Shown piece by piece: positions 8,566 to 16,591 of a DNA stretch of 46,047 bases. The notes under the pieces were generated by a model that made no database searches, was not told where the DNA came from, and saw only the letters and a program-made list of their open reading frames with translations. How positions within the stretch are numbered: the stretch's first letter is position 1; the number at the start of each line of letters is the position of its first letter. Both the position numbers and the translations under genes were made by a program. The stretch is taken from NCBI RefSeq assembly GCF_014698795.1, contig NZ_JACJTR010000046.1:1-46047 (forward strand). The letters run 5' to 3'. The DNA comes from Nostoc sp. FACHB-892. GTDB lineage: Bacteria > Cyanobacteriota > Cyanobacteriia > Cyanobacteriales > Nostocaceae.

Positions 8566-10056
8566 TTAAAATCCTAAATCTACGGCAATTCGGTGGGCGC
8601 AAGCAAACCCAGAAAAAGCAACTGCATTCAATCCTTGACCTGGAAAGGTGCTGTCCCCTACACAATAAAGTCCTGGAATAACTGTGCGATTAAAGGGCAT
8701 ACTTAATAACCCCCGCAACTTGCGCCGGGGAATTGGCCCATAAGTGCCATCCTGACGACCTAAAAAGCGGCGATGGGTGCGGGGTGTCCCCACCTCCAGA
8801 TAATCCAATCCAGCATCTAAGCCTGAAAAAATCTTCTCTAGGCGGTCAATAATTCGCCAAGCCGCCTTTTCTTTCTTCGCTTCGTACTCACTCGGAGAAA
8901 GTTTTTGCCAATCATCAATCCAGTGAGGAGTAAAAGCATGAATGATGTGATATCCACTTGGTGCTAAATCTGGGTCAAGCAAGGTGGGAATCGATACAAA
9001 AACTGTGCCTTCTGCTGCTGTCATCTTTTCCCAATCTTCCAGCAAAATATGGTGGCACTCTGTCCCCGCAGGTAAAACTGACTCTTTTACCCCGATATGC
9101 AAACTCAAGAAGCTGGGAGATTTTTGATAATTCTGTTGCCATTTTTTCTCATTATCTGGCATTTCTTCTGCTGGTAGTAATTGTTCAAATGTATCCCAGC
9201 GTGTAGCATTAGAAACTATGCGTTTACCGTGATATACTTCACCATTCGCCAGTTGCACACCAATCGCTTTCCCGTGTTCTGTAAGAATTTTCGTGACTTT
9301 AGCTTGGTATTGAATCTTACCTCCAGCTTTCTCTAGACCGTCCACCAGTTTTTGAGCAATTTGTCCCACCCCACCTTTAGGATAGTTAACTCCGCCATAA
9401 TGCCTGTCAGAAAAGACCATCCCAGCATTAATCATTGGTGTCATGTCTGATGGAACTACCGACCAGCAATAACATTCCATATCAATAAATTTCAATAATT
9501 GCTGGTCTTTAATGTAACGCCGCGCCACATCTCCGGCATTTTGGGGCAGATACTTAGCTAAACCGAGACACGCCAAAGGATGCTGGAAAAATACTCTCAG
9601 TAAATACCGAGGTTCTTCCAGCGACAGCAAATCCATGCTGTTGAGATACTTGAATACTTTTTGGCATTCGTCATAAAAGCGACGAATCCCCTTTTCTTCA
9701 TGGGGAAAATGAGCAGTAAGATTTTGCAAAAATTTTTCATAAACCCGGTCAACCTTCAGGTCTAGACCTTGGGGTAAGTGATAGTGAATCTGTACCGGAT
9801 CTGCGATCGCTTCTTGGCTAACATTCACAGCTGACAAAGCGCGGGTGAGTAAGTTAGTAGTGCCATTTTGTCCCAATCCAAAAATCATTGATGCGCCAAC
9901 ATCGAATCGATAGCCTTGGCGTTCAAAATAACCAGCGCTACCACCTGGAATTAAATAACGTTCTAATACCAGCACTTTCGCTCCCTTCGCTGCTAACTGA
10001 GTTGCTGTTACTAATCCGCCAATCCCAGATCCAATTACGATCGCGTCATTTGTCAT
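8566..10056 (-). CDS. crtH: Carotenoid isomerase (prolycopene isomerase)
   Basis: CrtH converts poly-cis lycopene made by the plant-type desaturases into all-trans lycopene. The 496-residue flavoprotein has the N-terminal dinucleotide fold IVIGSGIGGL (residues 6-15), the region VLERYLIPGGSAGYF, and the C-terminal FAD motif GLYCVGDSTFPGQGLNAVAFSG. Length and sequence fit Synechocystis CrtH and plant CRTISO rather than the bacterial CrtI desaturase. The start codon lies inside a heptamer repeat: the first codons ATGACAAATGAC are themselves repeat units, and the same 16-bp repeat precedes the truncated pilD start. With crtR near the right end, the window holds two steps of carotenoid synthesis. 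Confidence 0.9.
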   Translation of the reverse strand: MTNDAIVIGSGIGGLVTATQLAAKGAKVLVLERYLIPGGSAGYFERQGYRFDVGASMIFGLGQNGTTNLLTRALSAVNVSQEAIADPVQIHYHLPQGLDLKVDRVYEKFLQNLTAHFPHEEKGIRRFYDECQKVFKYLNSMDLLSLEEPRYLLRVFFQHPLACLGLAKYLPQNAGDVARRYIKDQQLLKFIDMECYCWSVVPSDMTPMINAGMVFSDRHYGGVNYPKGGVGQIAQKLVDGLEKAGGKIQYQAKVTKILTEHGKAIGVQLANGEVYHGKRIVSNATRWDTFEQLLPAEEMPDNEKKWQQNYQKSPSFLSLHIGVKESVLPAGTECHHILLEDWEKMTAAEGTVFVSIPTLLDPDLAPSGYHIIHAFTPHWIDDWQKLSPSEYEAKKEKAAWRIIDRLEKIFSGLDAGLDYLEVGTPRTHRRFLGRQDGTYGPIPRRKLRGLLSMPFNRTVIPGLYCVGDSTFPGQGLNAVAFSGFACAHRIAVDLGF

Positions 10057-10191
10057 TTGTCATTTGTCCTTTGTAATGAGCGTATCGCTAAAGCGAAAGC
10101 TGCGCGAACGTAGAAAAAAAAGTATTTGTTTTTTATCTAGAGTCAATCAATATTTAATTTAACTAATGACCAATGACAAAGGACAAATGAC
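10045..10191. repeat. Heptamer repeat pair flanking the crtH 5' region
   Basis: GTCATTTGTCATTTGTCCTTTGT units cover 10045-10079 and reverse-complement units cover 10162-10195. The 16-mer at 10059-10074 is an exact inverted match of 10176-10191, leaving an arm-to-arm gap of about 100 bp. The repeat overlaps the first codons and leader of crtH. The spacer also contains a short palindromic-looking stretch with GCGTATCGCTAAAGCG. Confidence 0.8.
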
Positions 10192-10427
10192 TAATCAAAA
10201 AAAAGAGGGACGAGCCTGCTACTGCTGACTAATCCCGTCTGCCGATCCTTAAAAGAGAGGAGAACACTGTATAACAATATAGCCTTGATTGAGAATTAAT
10301 GTCAACTATTAATGAAAATTTTTATCAATAAAATTGATAGCGTCAATTATTAGCTGTCAGCCGGATGCAGGAAAGAGTATTATGGTGTTTCAGTTCTTAT
10401 ACAATCAAAAAGCCCCTATTTCTGGCT
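10192..10427. other. Intergenic region upstream of upp
   Basis: Together with the repeat pair this completes the 371-bp divergent gap between crtH and upp. A purine-rich AAAAGAGAGGAGAA stretch near 10250 is visible. The upp reading frame stays open upstream to 10365, but no homologue-like sequence lies there. No RNA gene was recognised. Confidence 0.4.
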
Positions 10428-11078
10428 ATGACGCTACAATTGCGCGTTTATGTTCCACCCCATCCCCTGATCAAACACTGGCTGGCAGTTGCCCGTGATG
10501 CAGGCACTCCTTCAGTATTATTTCGCAGTGCCATGACTGAGTTGGGAAGATGGCTGACTTATGAAGCTGCGCGAGACTGGTTGCCGACCCAAGAAACAGT
10601 GGTGCAAAGTCCCTTAGATACCTGTCCGGCAACCGTGATTGATCCGCAGATCCCAGTAGCAGTAGTGCCGATTCTGCGGGCTGGACTAGGATTACTTGAG
10701 GGAGCGCAGACTTTACTGCCTTTAGCTTCGATTTACCATCTTGGCTTGGCGCGAGACGAAGAAACCCTGCAACCTCATTGTTATCTGAACAAGTTACCAG
10801 AAAAATTTGACCCTCAAACACGAGTGTTAATTACCGATCCAATGTTGGCAACAGGAGGGTCGATCATGGCGACAATGGCAGAATTGACACAACGGGGCGC
10901 TGATCCAGGTTTGACCCGGATTGTTTGTGTAGTGGCGGCTCCACCAGCTTTACAAAAACTGAGTGCGGCTTATCCAGGTCTAATAATTTACACTGCTACT
11001 ATTGACGAAACACTTAACAGCAAGGGATATATTGTACCGGGATTAGGAGATGCAGGCGATCGCATCTTTGGGACTTAA
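10428..11078 (+). CDS. upp: Uracil phosphoribosyltransferase
   Basis: Upp salvages uracil to UMP using PRPP in the cytosol. The 216-residue protein shows VVPILRAGLGLLEG, the PRPP-binding loop VLITDPMLATGGSIMATM and the C-terminal uracil-binding part GYIVPGLGDAGDRIFGT, all standard for the family. The reading frame extends 21 codons upstream to 10365, but family members begin close to MTLQLRVYVPPHPLIKHWL, so I use the ATG at 10428. It stands upstream of two small membrane-protein genes on the same strand and may be co-transcribed with the first, 76 bp away. Confidence 0.94.
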   Translation: MTLQLRVYVPPHPLIKHWLAVARDAGTPSVLFRSAMTELGRWLTYEAARDWLPTQETVVQSPLDTCPATVIDPQIPVAVVPILRAGLGLLEGAQTLLPLASIYHLGLARDEETLQPHCYLNKLPEKFDPQTRVLITDPMLATGGSIMATMAELTQRGADPGLTRIVCVVAAPPALQKLSAAYPGLIIYTATIDETLNSKGYIVPGLGDAGDRIFGT

Positions 11079-11154
11079 GCTAGTATGCAGCTAGGGCAGG
11101 AAAATAGCATAACTACTGTATAAAGTTGCAAGGTTTGTTGAAGGCGGTAAAGAT

Positions 11155-11508
11155 ATGAGTCAGCGTGATGGTTTTGCCAGTGGTTTTTTAGCAGGGGCAT
11201 TTGTTGGTGGCGTATTTGGCGGTGTCATAGGAGCAGTGATTGCTTCTCGACGCGATCCAGAGTTGCTAGCAGAGGAGGATACAGAACTGACGGATAGTCA
11301 AATCGAAGCGAAGAAAGTAGCAGCAAAGCGACGTCAGATGAAAGCCTCAGAAAGCGAGAGCATTGGCATAGAAACGGCTAGGCGATCGCTAGAAGATAAA
11401 ATTGCCCAGCTAAATGCCACAATTGATGATGTGCGAAAGCAACTGGGAAATGTTAATGGCGGTTCACCCCAAGCAAGCAATGATCGCTCCCTCACTAAAG
11501 ACTCCTGA
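11155..11508 (+). CDS. Small membrane-anchored protein (YtxH-like), 117 aa
   Basis: An N-terminal glycine-rich hydrophobic segment (GFLAGAFVGGVFGGVIGAVIAS, residues 9-30) is followed by a charged, helical tail with coiled-coil character (RRSLEDKIAQLNATIDDVRKQL, about residues 78-99). This layout resembles YtxH-type proteins, but the match is architectural only. The start ATG at 11155 follows AAGGCGG. Likely a single-pass inner or thylakoid membrane protein with its tail in the cytosol; role unknown. Its neighbours are upp before and a YggT protein after. Confidence 0.7.
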   Translation: MSQRDGFASGFLAGAFVGGVFGGVIGAVIASRRDPELLAEEDTELTDSQIEAKKVAAKRRQMKASESESIGIETARRSLEDKIAQLNATIDDVRKQLGNVNGGSPQASNDRSLTKDS

Positions 11509-11637
11509 GGTATGTTCAGGCGTGGTGAAAATGTCAAGTGTGGTAAGTGCTAAATCCGCGAACACCATGACATGGACTAAATTAAAATTATTAAAGATAA
11601 GACCGCATTTGACACTTAGTAGTAGGAAAAGCTATCC

Positions 11638-11895
11638 ATGAGTTTACTCATTACGACACTAATTACCTTTGTCACCTTTTATAGCTATTTGCTAATTATC
11701 CGGGTTTTGTTGACCTGGTTTCCGCAAATCAACTGGTATAATCAGCCATTTGCTGCTTTAGCCCAGATAACCGACCCTTATTTGAATCTATTCCGCTCAA
11801 TTATTCCCCCATTAGGCGGTATGGATTTTTCTCCAATCTTAGCTTTCTTCGCGCTCAACTTAGCTGGTGGCTTTCTGAGAGCTATTCCTTTTTAA
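11638..11895 (+). CDS. YggT family membrane protein
   Basis: An 85-residue protein with two hydrophobic helices (about residues 4-26 and 60-82) joined by a loop with LTWFPQINWYNQPF and DPYLNLFRSIIPPLGGMDFSP, the hallmark of the YggT/Ycf19 family found in bacteria and plastids. Family members have been linked to chloroplast nucleoid distribution, cytochrome b6f assembly and cell division, but the molecular role is not settled. It lies 130 bp after the YtxH-like gene, on the same strand, and is followed by a hairpin at 11950-11983. Confidence 0.88.
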   Translation: MSLLITTLITFVTFYSYLLIIRVLLTWFPQINWYNQPFAALAQITDPYLNLFRSIIPPLGGMDFSPILAFFALNLAGGFLRAIPF

Positions 11896-11949
11896 TTAGT
11901 CTGCCATCTATTCGTACAGGCATTTTGATTAGTACTCCAATAAACACTT

Positions 11950-11983
11950 TTGTAGAGACGCTTTTAAATTGGCGTCTCTACAA
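11950..11983 (+). terminator. Strong hairpin with T run after the YggT gene
   Basis: A perfect 12-bp stem TTGTAGAGACGC/GCGTCTCTACAA with a 10-base loop is followed by ATTTTTAT, 55 bp after the stop codon. It fits an intrinsic terminator. The GTAGAGACG arm is also a widely dispersed palindromic element in Nostoc genomes, so it may be both. Confidence 0.7.
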
Positions 11984-12049
11984 TTTTTATGGGCTACGGT
12001 GTACACACAAATTAAGCTGATGCGTGCCTAAATTGTATAGTCGTTAACT

Positions 12050-12102
12050 TGTTGACGGTTAACGGTTATCAGTCATCAATCATCGGTCATCAGCCTTTAT
12101 CT
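12050..12102. repeat. Degenerate short repeats (GTTAACGGTTATCAGTCATC type)
   Basis: Repeated TCAGTCATCAATCATCGGTCATCAGCC-like units lie between the YggT gene and the convergent P450 gene. They belong to the same general class as the other heptamer tracts in this window but use a different unit. No gene is seen in 11984-12179. Confidence 0.6.
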
Positions 12103-12179
12103 AAATGTTCAAGTTAAATGCGTAACACCTTATCAAAATAAATCTTAAAGCGGTTGTTGAAAATGGTGCAAAATGTCAG

Positions 12180-13562
12180 CTAGACTAACGCTGCTGTATT
12201 CGCACGCTTAACTTGAGGTGTAGCAACCATCCGCATTCCGGCCGGTGCGGCTATAGTTAACCCACGGCGCACAGGACGCACAGGACGCTTGTTCACTAGC
12301 GATAGTTGAAATTCTGACAAAATAGTTGCCAAGACGATTTTCATTTCATACTGGGCAAATGCCAACCCAATACAGCGACGATTACCGCCACCAAAGGGTA
12401 AATATTCGTATAGTGAATATTGTCGTTCTAAAAAGCGTTCTGGTTTAAACTGCTTGGATTGTGGGTAGATTTCTTCCCGATGATGCGCTAAATAAATGCT
12501 GGGGACTATTGCCGTCCCCTTTGGCAGTTCGTAACCCATAATTTTAATCGGAGCCTTCACAATCCGCACGAAAGCATTCATAGCAATTGGGTAAATTCGC
12601 AATGTTTCTTGGCACACTGCTGTCAAATAGGGCAATTTAGCCACACTACTCAAATCGGGGTTAACTCCAATGGTGTTGAGTTCCCGTAGTAACTTCTCAT
12701 GCACCTCTGGAGAATCATCAATCCAGTAAAAAGCCCATGTTAATGCAGAAGCGGTAGTTTCATGTCCTGCTACTAGCAATGTCATTAACTCATCGTGTAA
12801 TTCTTCATCTGACATCTCTTGGCCATCGTCGTAACGAGCAGCCATCATCAAACTTAGGATATCTTGGCGATTCTGATCAGATTCAGCCCGACGTTCTCGC
12901 AGCAGAGTATAGATAAGTTGATCAATTTTTTGCCGTTTTTGCAAAATCCGACCCCAGGGACTCCACGCACCAAAATCTTTTTGCATGAACCCGAAAAACA
13001 AGGTGCTGGACATTAGGGGCGAAGTAATGAAGTCTAGTAAGTCACTTAGCGATCGCCTAAGTTCCTCAAAAAGCTCTCCCTCATCCAAACCAAATACAAC
13101 CCGTAGGATAACACGCAAAGTAATTTCTTGCATCGACTCGCGGATCTTAAAAGGTTTGCCAATTTGCCATTGATTACTCACCTGTCGGGTTATTGTTTGG
13201 ATATCCTGACCATAAGCACGCATCCTTTCGCCGTGAAATGGAGGAGCTACTAGTTGCCGTTGGCGCTGGTGGCGATCGCCATCCGCTAACATAAAGGAGC
13301 GATCGCCAAGCAAAAATTTTAGTCCTATGTTCCCCCTACCAACCTCAAAATGGCTGGAATCAGCAGTAAAAATCTGCTCCAGTGCTTGGGGTTCACTAAA
13401 GTACACAATATGGTTATCAGAGTTACTACTTCTGATAGTAAAAGTGTCGCCATAAATTTTGGCAAAATCATCCGCATATTTCAGTGGCTGATTAATAAAT
13501 TTGATCATCCGTAGCCAGCGCGGCATTTGAGGCCCATCGGGCAGATTGTAAGTTGCTGTCAT
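12180..13562 (-). CDS. Cytochrome P450, CYP110-like
   Basis: A haem monooxygenase of about 460 residues. The I-helix oxygen-binding motif is AGHETTA, the K-helix ExxR is ETLR (in VCQETLRIYP), the PERF region is FKPERFL, and the haem-cysteine loop is FGGGNRRCIGLAFA. The opening LPDGPQMPRWLRMIKF resembles the CYP110 family of Nostocales, for which fatty-acid or terpene substrates have been proposed; the substrate here is not known. The frame stays open 59 codons upstream to 13739, but that extension does not look like P450 sequence, so I start at the ATG at 13562 (MTATYNLPDGP); 13613 is an alternative. It is divergent from the ParA gene. Confidence 0.9.
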   Translation of the reverse strand: MTATYNLPDGPQMPRWLRMIKFINQPLKYADDFAKIYGDTFTIRSSNSDNHIVYFSEPQALEQIFTADSSHFEVGRGNIGLKFLLGDRSFMLADGDRHQRQRQLVAPPFHGERMRAYGQDIQTITRQVSNQWQIGKPFKIRESMQEITLRVILRVVFGLDEGELFEELRRSLSDLLDFITSPLMSSTLFFGFMQKDFGAWSPWGRILQKRQKIDQLIYTLLRERRAESDQNRQDILSLMMAARYDDGQEMSDEELHDELMTLLVAGHETTASALTWAFYWIDDSPEVHEKLLRELNTIGVNPDLSSVAKLPYLTAVCQETLRIYPIAMNAFVRIVKAPIKIMGYELPKGTAIVPSIYLAHHREEIYPQSKQFKPERFLERQYSLYEYLPFGGGNRRCIGLAFAQYEMKIVLATILSEFQLSLVNKRPVRPVRRGLTIAAPAGMRMVATPQVKRANTAALV

Positions 13563-13751
13563 CGGAGTTTGGGGAATTGATAGCTTCTGAATTTTATTGT
13601 TACGAGTTTTCATGTTTTTGAGGGTCACATAAAGCGGTATATTCTTGTAATAGCAATTTAAAAAATGATTTCGACAAATGGAGCGCCTAAAGCGATTACC
13701 ACTACCTCTTTCAAAATCTAAAATGGTATAGGGCCGCATCGGAAGTAAGCA

Positions 13752-14384
13752 GTGCCAAAAATCATCGCTATTCTTAACGGTAAAGGAGGAGTCGGTAAAA
13801 CGACTACCTCAATAAATCTGGCTGCAAACTTTGCGAAGAAAAAAAAGGTACTGCTGATTGACGCAGATATTCAAGGTTCTGCCAGTTGGTGGTTTGGGCG
13901 CAGTCAGCAGGGAATGGGATTTGACTTATCTCAAGAAACAGATCCCACACTTTTAGGTGATTTACAAAAGATAACAGGTTACGATTTAGTAGTAGTAGAT
14001 ACGCCTCCCGCGCTGCGCTCTGAAGCATTAGTGGCGGTAGTTGCGATCGCAGATTATCTAGTTTTGCCTACACCCCCAGCCGCAATGGATTTAGCTATCC
14101 TCGTGGAAACAGTGAAGGAAGCCGTCATTCCCGTGGGAACTCCCCATCGGGTACTGCTTACCAAAGTTGATACGCGCAGTATGGGGGAAGCACTAGAAGC
14201 AAAAAACACTCTGACTCGATTAGGTATTCCTGCTTGTAATACCTTTATCCGTGCTTATAAGGCTCATGAACGAGCGGCACTTGAGGGTGTAGCGATTAGT
14301 CAATGGCGAGGAAGTAATGCACGGGAGGCGGAATTAGACTACCGCCGTGCAGCTGATGAATTACAGCGTGATTGGAGAAAATAA
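13752..14384 (+). CDS. ParA-type ATPase, candidate McdA (carboxysome positioning)
   Basis: ParA/MinD ATPases form ATP-dependent gradients on the nucleoid and move cargo through a partner protein. The deviant Walker A is KGGVGKTTTS (residues 11-20) with the signature lysine, Walker A' lies in LLIDADIQGSASWW (about 34-47) and Walker B in LVVVDTPPA. The 210-residue length, without an N-terminal DNA-binding extension, is that of short ParAs rather than chromosomal ParA. It starts at GTG 13752. The next gene begins 2 bp after the stop and encodes a coiled-coil protein, and no ParB is nearby. Carboxysome genes ccmK3-ccmK4 lie 3.4 kb downstream. Cyanobacterial McdA of the type with a signature lysine fits this layout. 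ParA fold: certain; McdA role: inference. Confidence 0.8.
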   Translation: MPKIIAILNGKGGVGKTTTSINLAANFAKKKKVLLIDADIQGSASWWFGRSQQGMGFDLSQETDPTLLGDLQKITGYDLVVVDTPPALRSEALVAVVAIADYLVLPTPPAAMDLAILVETVKEAVIPVGTPHRVLLTKVDTRSMGEALEAKNTLTRLGIPACNTFIRAYKAHERAALEGVAISQWRGSNAREAELDYRRAADELQRDWRK

Positions 14385-14386
14385 TA

Positions 14387-15133
14387 ATGGCTAGGAAACA
14401 AAGTCTCTCTGACTTACTACAAGAAGAGGCGCAAAAATTTACACCCCCAGAAGGCGAATCTGCGATTGAAATTACAGCAGAAGAAATTGCTGAACAACAG
14501 GCTTCATCTGATGAGGAATCCTCAGCACAAACGCCTGAACCAAATTCTACTAAACGCACAAGCCCAACTAAGGCTGATTTAGAAGCAACTGTCAAAGAGT
14601 TGACAACTAATTTAGAAGAAAGCCATAAAAAGGAAGCATCTTTAGAGCAGGAAATTGCTGATTTGCAATCAAAACTATCTAAACAAAAAACATTAGCATC
14701 TGAACAAAAATCATTAGCGCAACAAGTAGCAAAAGAACTTGACGAAACAAAAAAAACAGCACTGCAACTAGCAGAAGCTAATTCCAAGCTTATAGAAGAA
14801 ATTAATGCTTTAAAACAAACAGCAGAAGATAATTCTAAACTTGCTGTAGCTGTAAAAGAAACTAGTGCTATAAAACCCGTAAAAGAACACTACAATCCAT
14901 ATAACTACAAAAAATCACATCTTTCATCAGAAAGACTAGCTCAAAATCAACCAGATGATTATGCTGGTAGTGTTGCAAAAGAAACTAGTGCTATAAAACC
15001 AGTAAAAGACCACTACAATCCACTTAACTACAAAAAATCACATCGGTCATCGCAATCACTAGCTCAAAATCAACCACAAAATCAACCAAATGAGTATCCT
15101 GAAAGTTCTAATGAGATGTGGTTGCTTGACTAG
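14387..15133 (+). CDS. Coiled-coil, low-complexity protein, candidate McdB partner of the ParA
   Basis: The 248-residue protein has three parts. The N-terminus is short and charged (MARKQSLSDLLQEEAQKF). The middle (about 60-160) is a long helical coiled coil rich in K, E, Q and A (LEQEIADLQSKLSKQK). The C-terminal part is disordered and contains two near-identical copies of KETSAIKPVK(E/D)HYNPxNYKKSH, each followed by LAQNQP. The chain ends in NEMWLLD, with a lone tryptophan near the C-terminus. McdB proteins are described as having a charged N-terminus, a glutamine-rich coiled middle and an invariant C-terminal Trp, so the architecture matches. The ATG at 14387 is preferred to a TTG at 14372 that overlaps parA. 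No sequence family was otherwise recognised. Confidence 0.65.
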   Translation: MARKQSLSDLLQEEAQKFTPPEGESAIEITAEEIAEQQASSDEESSAQTPEPNSTKRTSPTKADLEATVKELTTNLEESHKKEASLEQEIADLQSKLSKQKTLASEQKSLAQQVAKELDETKKTALQLAEANSKLIEEINALKQTAEDNSKLAVAVKETSAIKPVKEHYNPYNYKKSHLSSERLAQNQPDDYAGSVAKETSAIKPVKDHYNPLNYKKSHRSSQSLAQNQPQNQPNEYPESSNEMWLLD

Positions 15134-15167
15134 TAAAGCTTGGTGCAAATCCAGCTACGATTAACCA

Positions 15168-15191
15168 GACAAGGGGATTTTGCCCCTTGTC
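15168..15191 (+). terminator. Hairpin after the ParA operon
   Basis: A perfect 9-bp stem GACAAGGGG/CCCCTTGTC with a 6-base loop ATTTTG lies 35 bp after the stop of the coiled-coil gene and between it and the convergent acyltransferase gene. A T run is lacking, so termination strength is uncertain. Confidence 0.55.
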
Positions 15192-15252
15192 AAAGTTAGA
15201 CAAACTTCTGCCACAATATACTAGAGTCAGTCAATCAGATAAAGCCTACTTT

Positions 15253-16272
15253 CTAAGTGATAAACTGCTTTAAAGAAGTTAACCTCAATAAATAAATTGA
15301 AAAAATAGTAAAAAATACAACAAAAAATCCTTCAATTATAAATATTTTACTCAAAGGAGTTCCGAAAAATCCTGTATTTATGCCAATTTGATAATGTTTA
15401 ACTAGCAAGAAGAATAAGTATTGCCAATATTTATGTAATGAAAATAAACCAAGAGAGTATTTAGATAATTTTTGTACTAGTAAATTCTCATCTATTTCTT
15501 TTCGAGAATAAACATAACAGAAAATAGTTATGGCTCCAAAAATAATGGCAATTCTTCCATAAATGCTTGAGTAATACTCAAATGTACGTAAATAAATGTC
15601 ATGGAACGAAAACAATATAAATGCAATTAGGTAATAAAATTTGAAATTTAACAATTTTTCAGGAAATTTAACTAAGTAAAAAGCGATGGGAATATAAATA
15701 ACAAAATTTATTAGCCAATGATAAGGAATGCTCGAATTTAGCAAGCAACAGGCTTCAAAATAAAGTAAACAAAATATTATTACTGTACAAGATATAATTC
15801 TTTTTAAAGAATCTGATTTTATGAGTTCATATAAAAAGGCTAAAATTGTCAAGCAAATTAGATTAAATAAAAAATAGAAAACTGAATCACCAACAATTGG
15901 TAAGCTTGGTTCTAAACCTATAATGATTTGCCATGAAAAACTAGGTATTTCTCTCGTAGCTATAATAAAAAATACATTTTGAACAATCACCCAAAATAAA
16001 TAAATTTTAATTAGCTTAGTAATTCTTTTTTTAAAGTATTTTACACCATCTGATTTTTGAAAAAATAAGTAAAGAGAAACAATATAAAATATCGGAACGG
16101 CTGTTAAAGATAATTGCAGTTCCAAATCCCTCAAAATTTTAGCAATAACAAATACAATAATATCAGTAGAATCATTTATAAGAAATTGAAATGGTCGTAA
16201 ATGCCAGATAAAAACAAAAGCAATGCTTAATGCTTTTAAGGTATCCAAGCTATTATTTCTCTCTATTCTCAT
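15253..16272 (-). CDS. Acyltransferase family 3 membrane protein (OafA/YrhL type)
   Basis: A 339-residue integral membrane protein with about ten hydrophobic helices. The N-terminus carries SLDTLKALSIAFVFIWHLRP, the family's opening motif with the conserved histidine in the first helix. Such enzymes O-acetylate or otherwise acylate sugars of cell-surface or secreted glycans, using a cytosolic acyl donor. Base composition is much more AT-rich than the surrounding genes and the codon choice is strongly A/T-ended, which suggests acquisition by transfer. It separates the ParA operon from the hydrolase and ccmK genes. The substrate might be an exopolysaccharide, but nothing in the sequence shows which. 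Confidence 0.82.
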   Translation of the reverse strand: MRIERNNSLDTLKALSIAFVFIWHLRPFQFLINDSTDIIVFVIAKILRDLELQLSLTAVPIFYIVSLYLFFQKSDGVKYFKKRITKLIKIYLFWVIVQNVFFIIATREIPSFSWQIIIGLEPSLPIVGDSVFYFLFNLICLTILAFLYELIKSDSLKRIISCTVIIFCLLYFEACCLLNSSIPYHWLINFVIYIPIAFYLVKFPEKLLNFKFYYLIAFILFSFHDIYLRTFEYYSSIYGRIAIIFGAITIFCYVYSRKEIDENLLVQKLSKYSLGLFSLHKYWQYLFFLLVKHYQIGINTGFFGTPLSKIFIIEGFFVVFFTIFSIYLLRLTSLKQFIT

Positions 16273-16591
16273 AGCTTCTCTACAAACTGACTTTTTAGTA
16301 AATTTTTAAATCTACTCTATGAACTCCTGTCTGTTTGAAAGACAGGTTTGCGATCGCTCTAGCTACAGAGTTCCCTAAAATTATGTGAAAATAACACTAT
16401 ATAAAGAGAAAAATAGTAGCTTTGACAGAAACCATTAGCAATAAATCAAAAACTTTACAGTTCAGCGTTACAGGAGAACTATTGATACTTATGCTACTTT
16501 GATACGTAATCTTGCTGTTTCAACACGTTCTCCCTAAATACATCTAATCAGTTGCAGTAAATGCATCAGTATTCTTGGGTTTGAACTACAT
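16273..16591. other. Intergenic region, 319 bp
   Basis: The region lies upstream of the acyltransferase gene and downstream of the hydrolase gene, both on the minus strand. A small perfect hairpin CCTGTCT/AGACAGG is at 16326-16346 beside a HIP1 site. No open frame or RNA gene was recognised; the acyltransferase promoter is presumably here. Confidence 0.4.

Noticed and set aside
13752..14384. ParA considered as chromosome or plasmid partition
   Set aside because: No ParB with a helix-turn-helix and no parS-like repeats are nearby, the partner is a coiled-coil protein, and the surrounding genes are chromosomal.
14296..14787. Open frame of 163 codons opposite the parA/partner genes
   Set aside because: The composition (long Ser, Ala and Cys runs) is that of an antisense shadow of the coiled-coil gene, and the sense frame has a clear start and a 2-bp link to parA.
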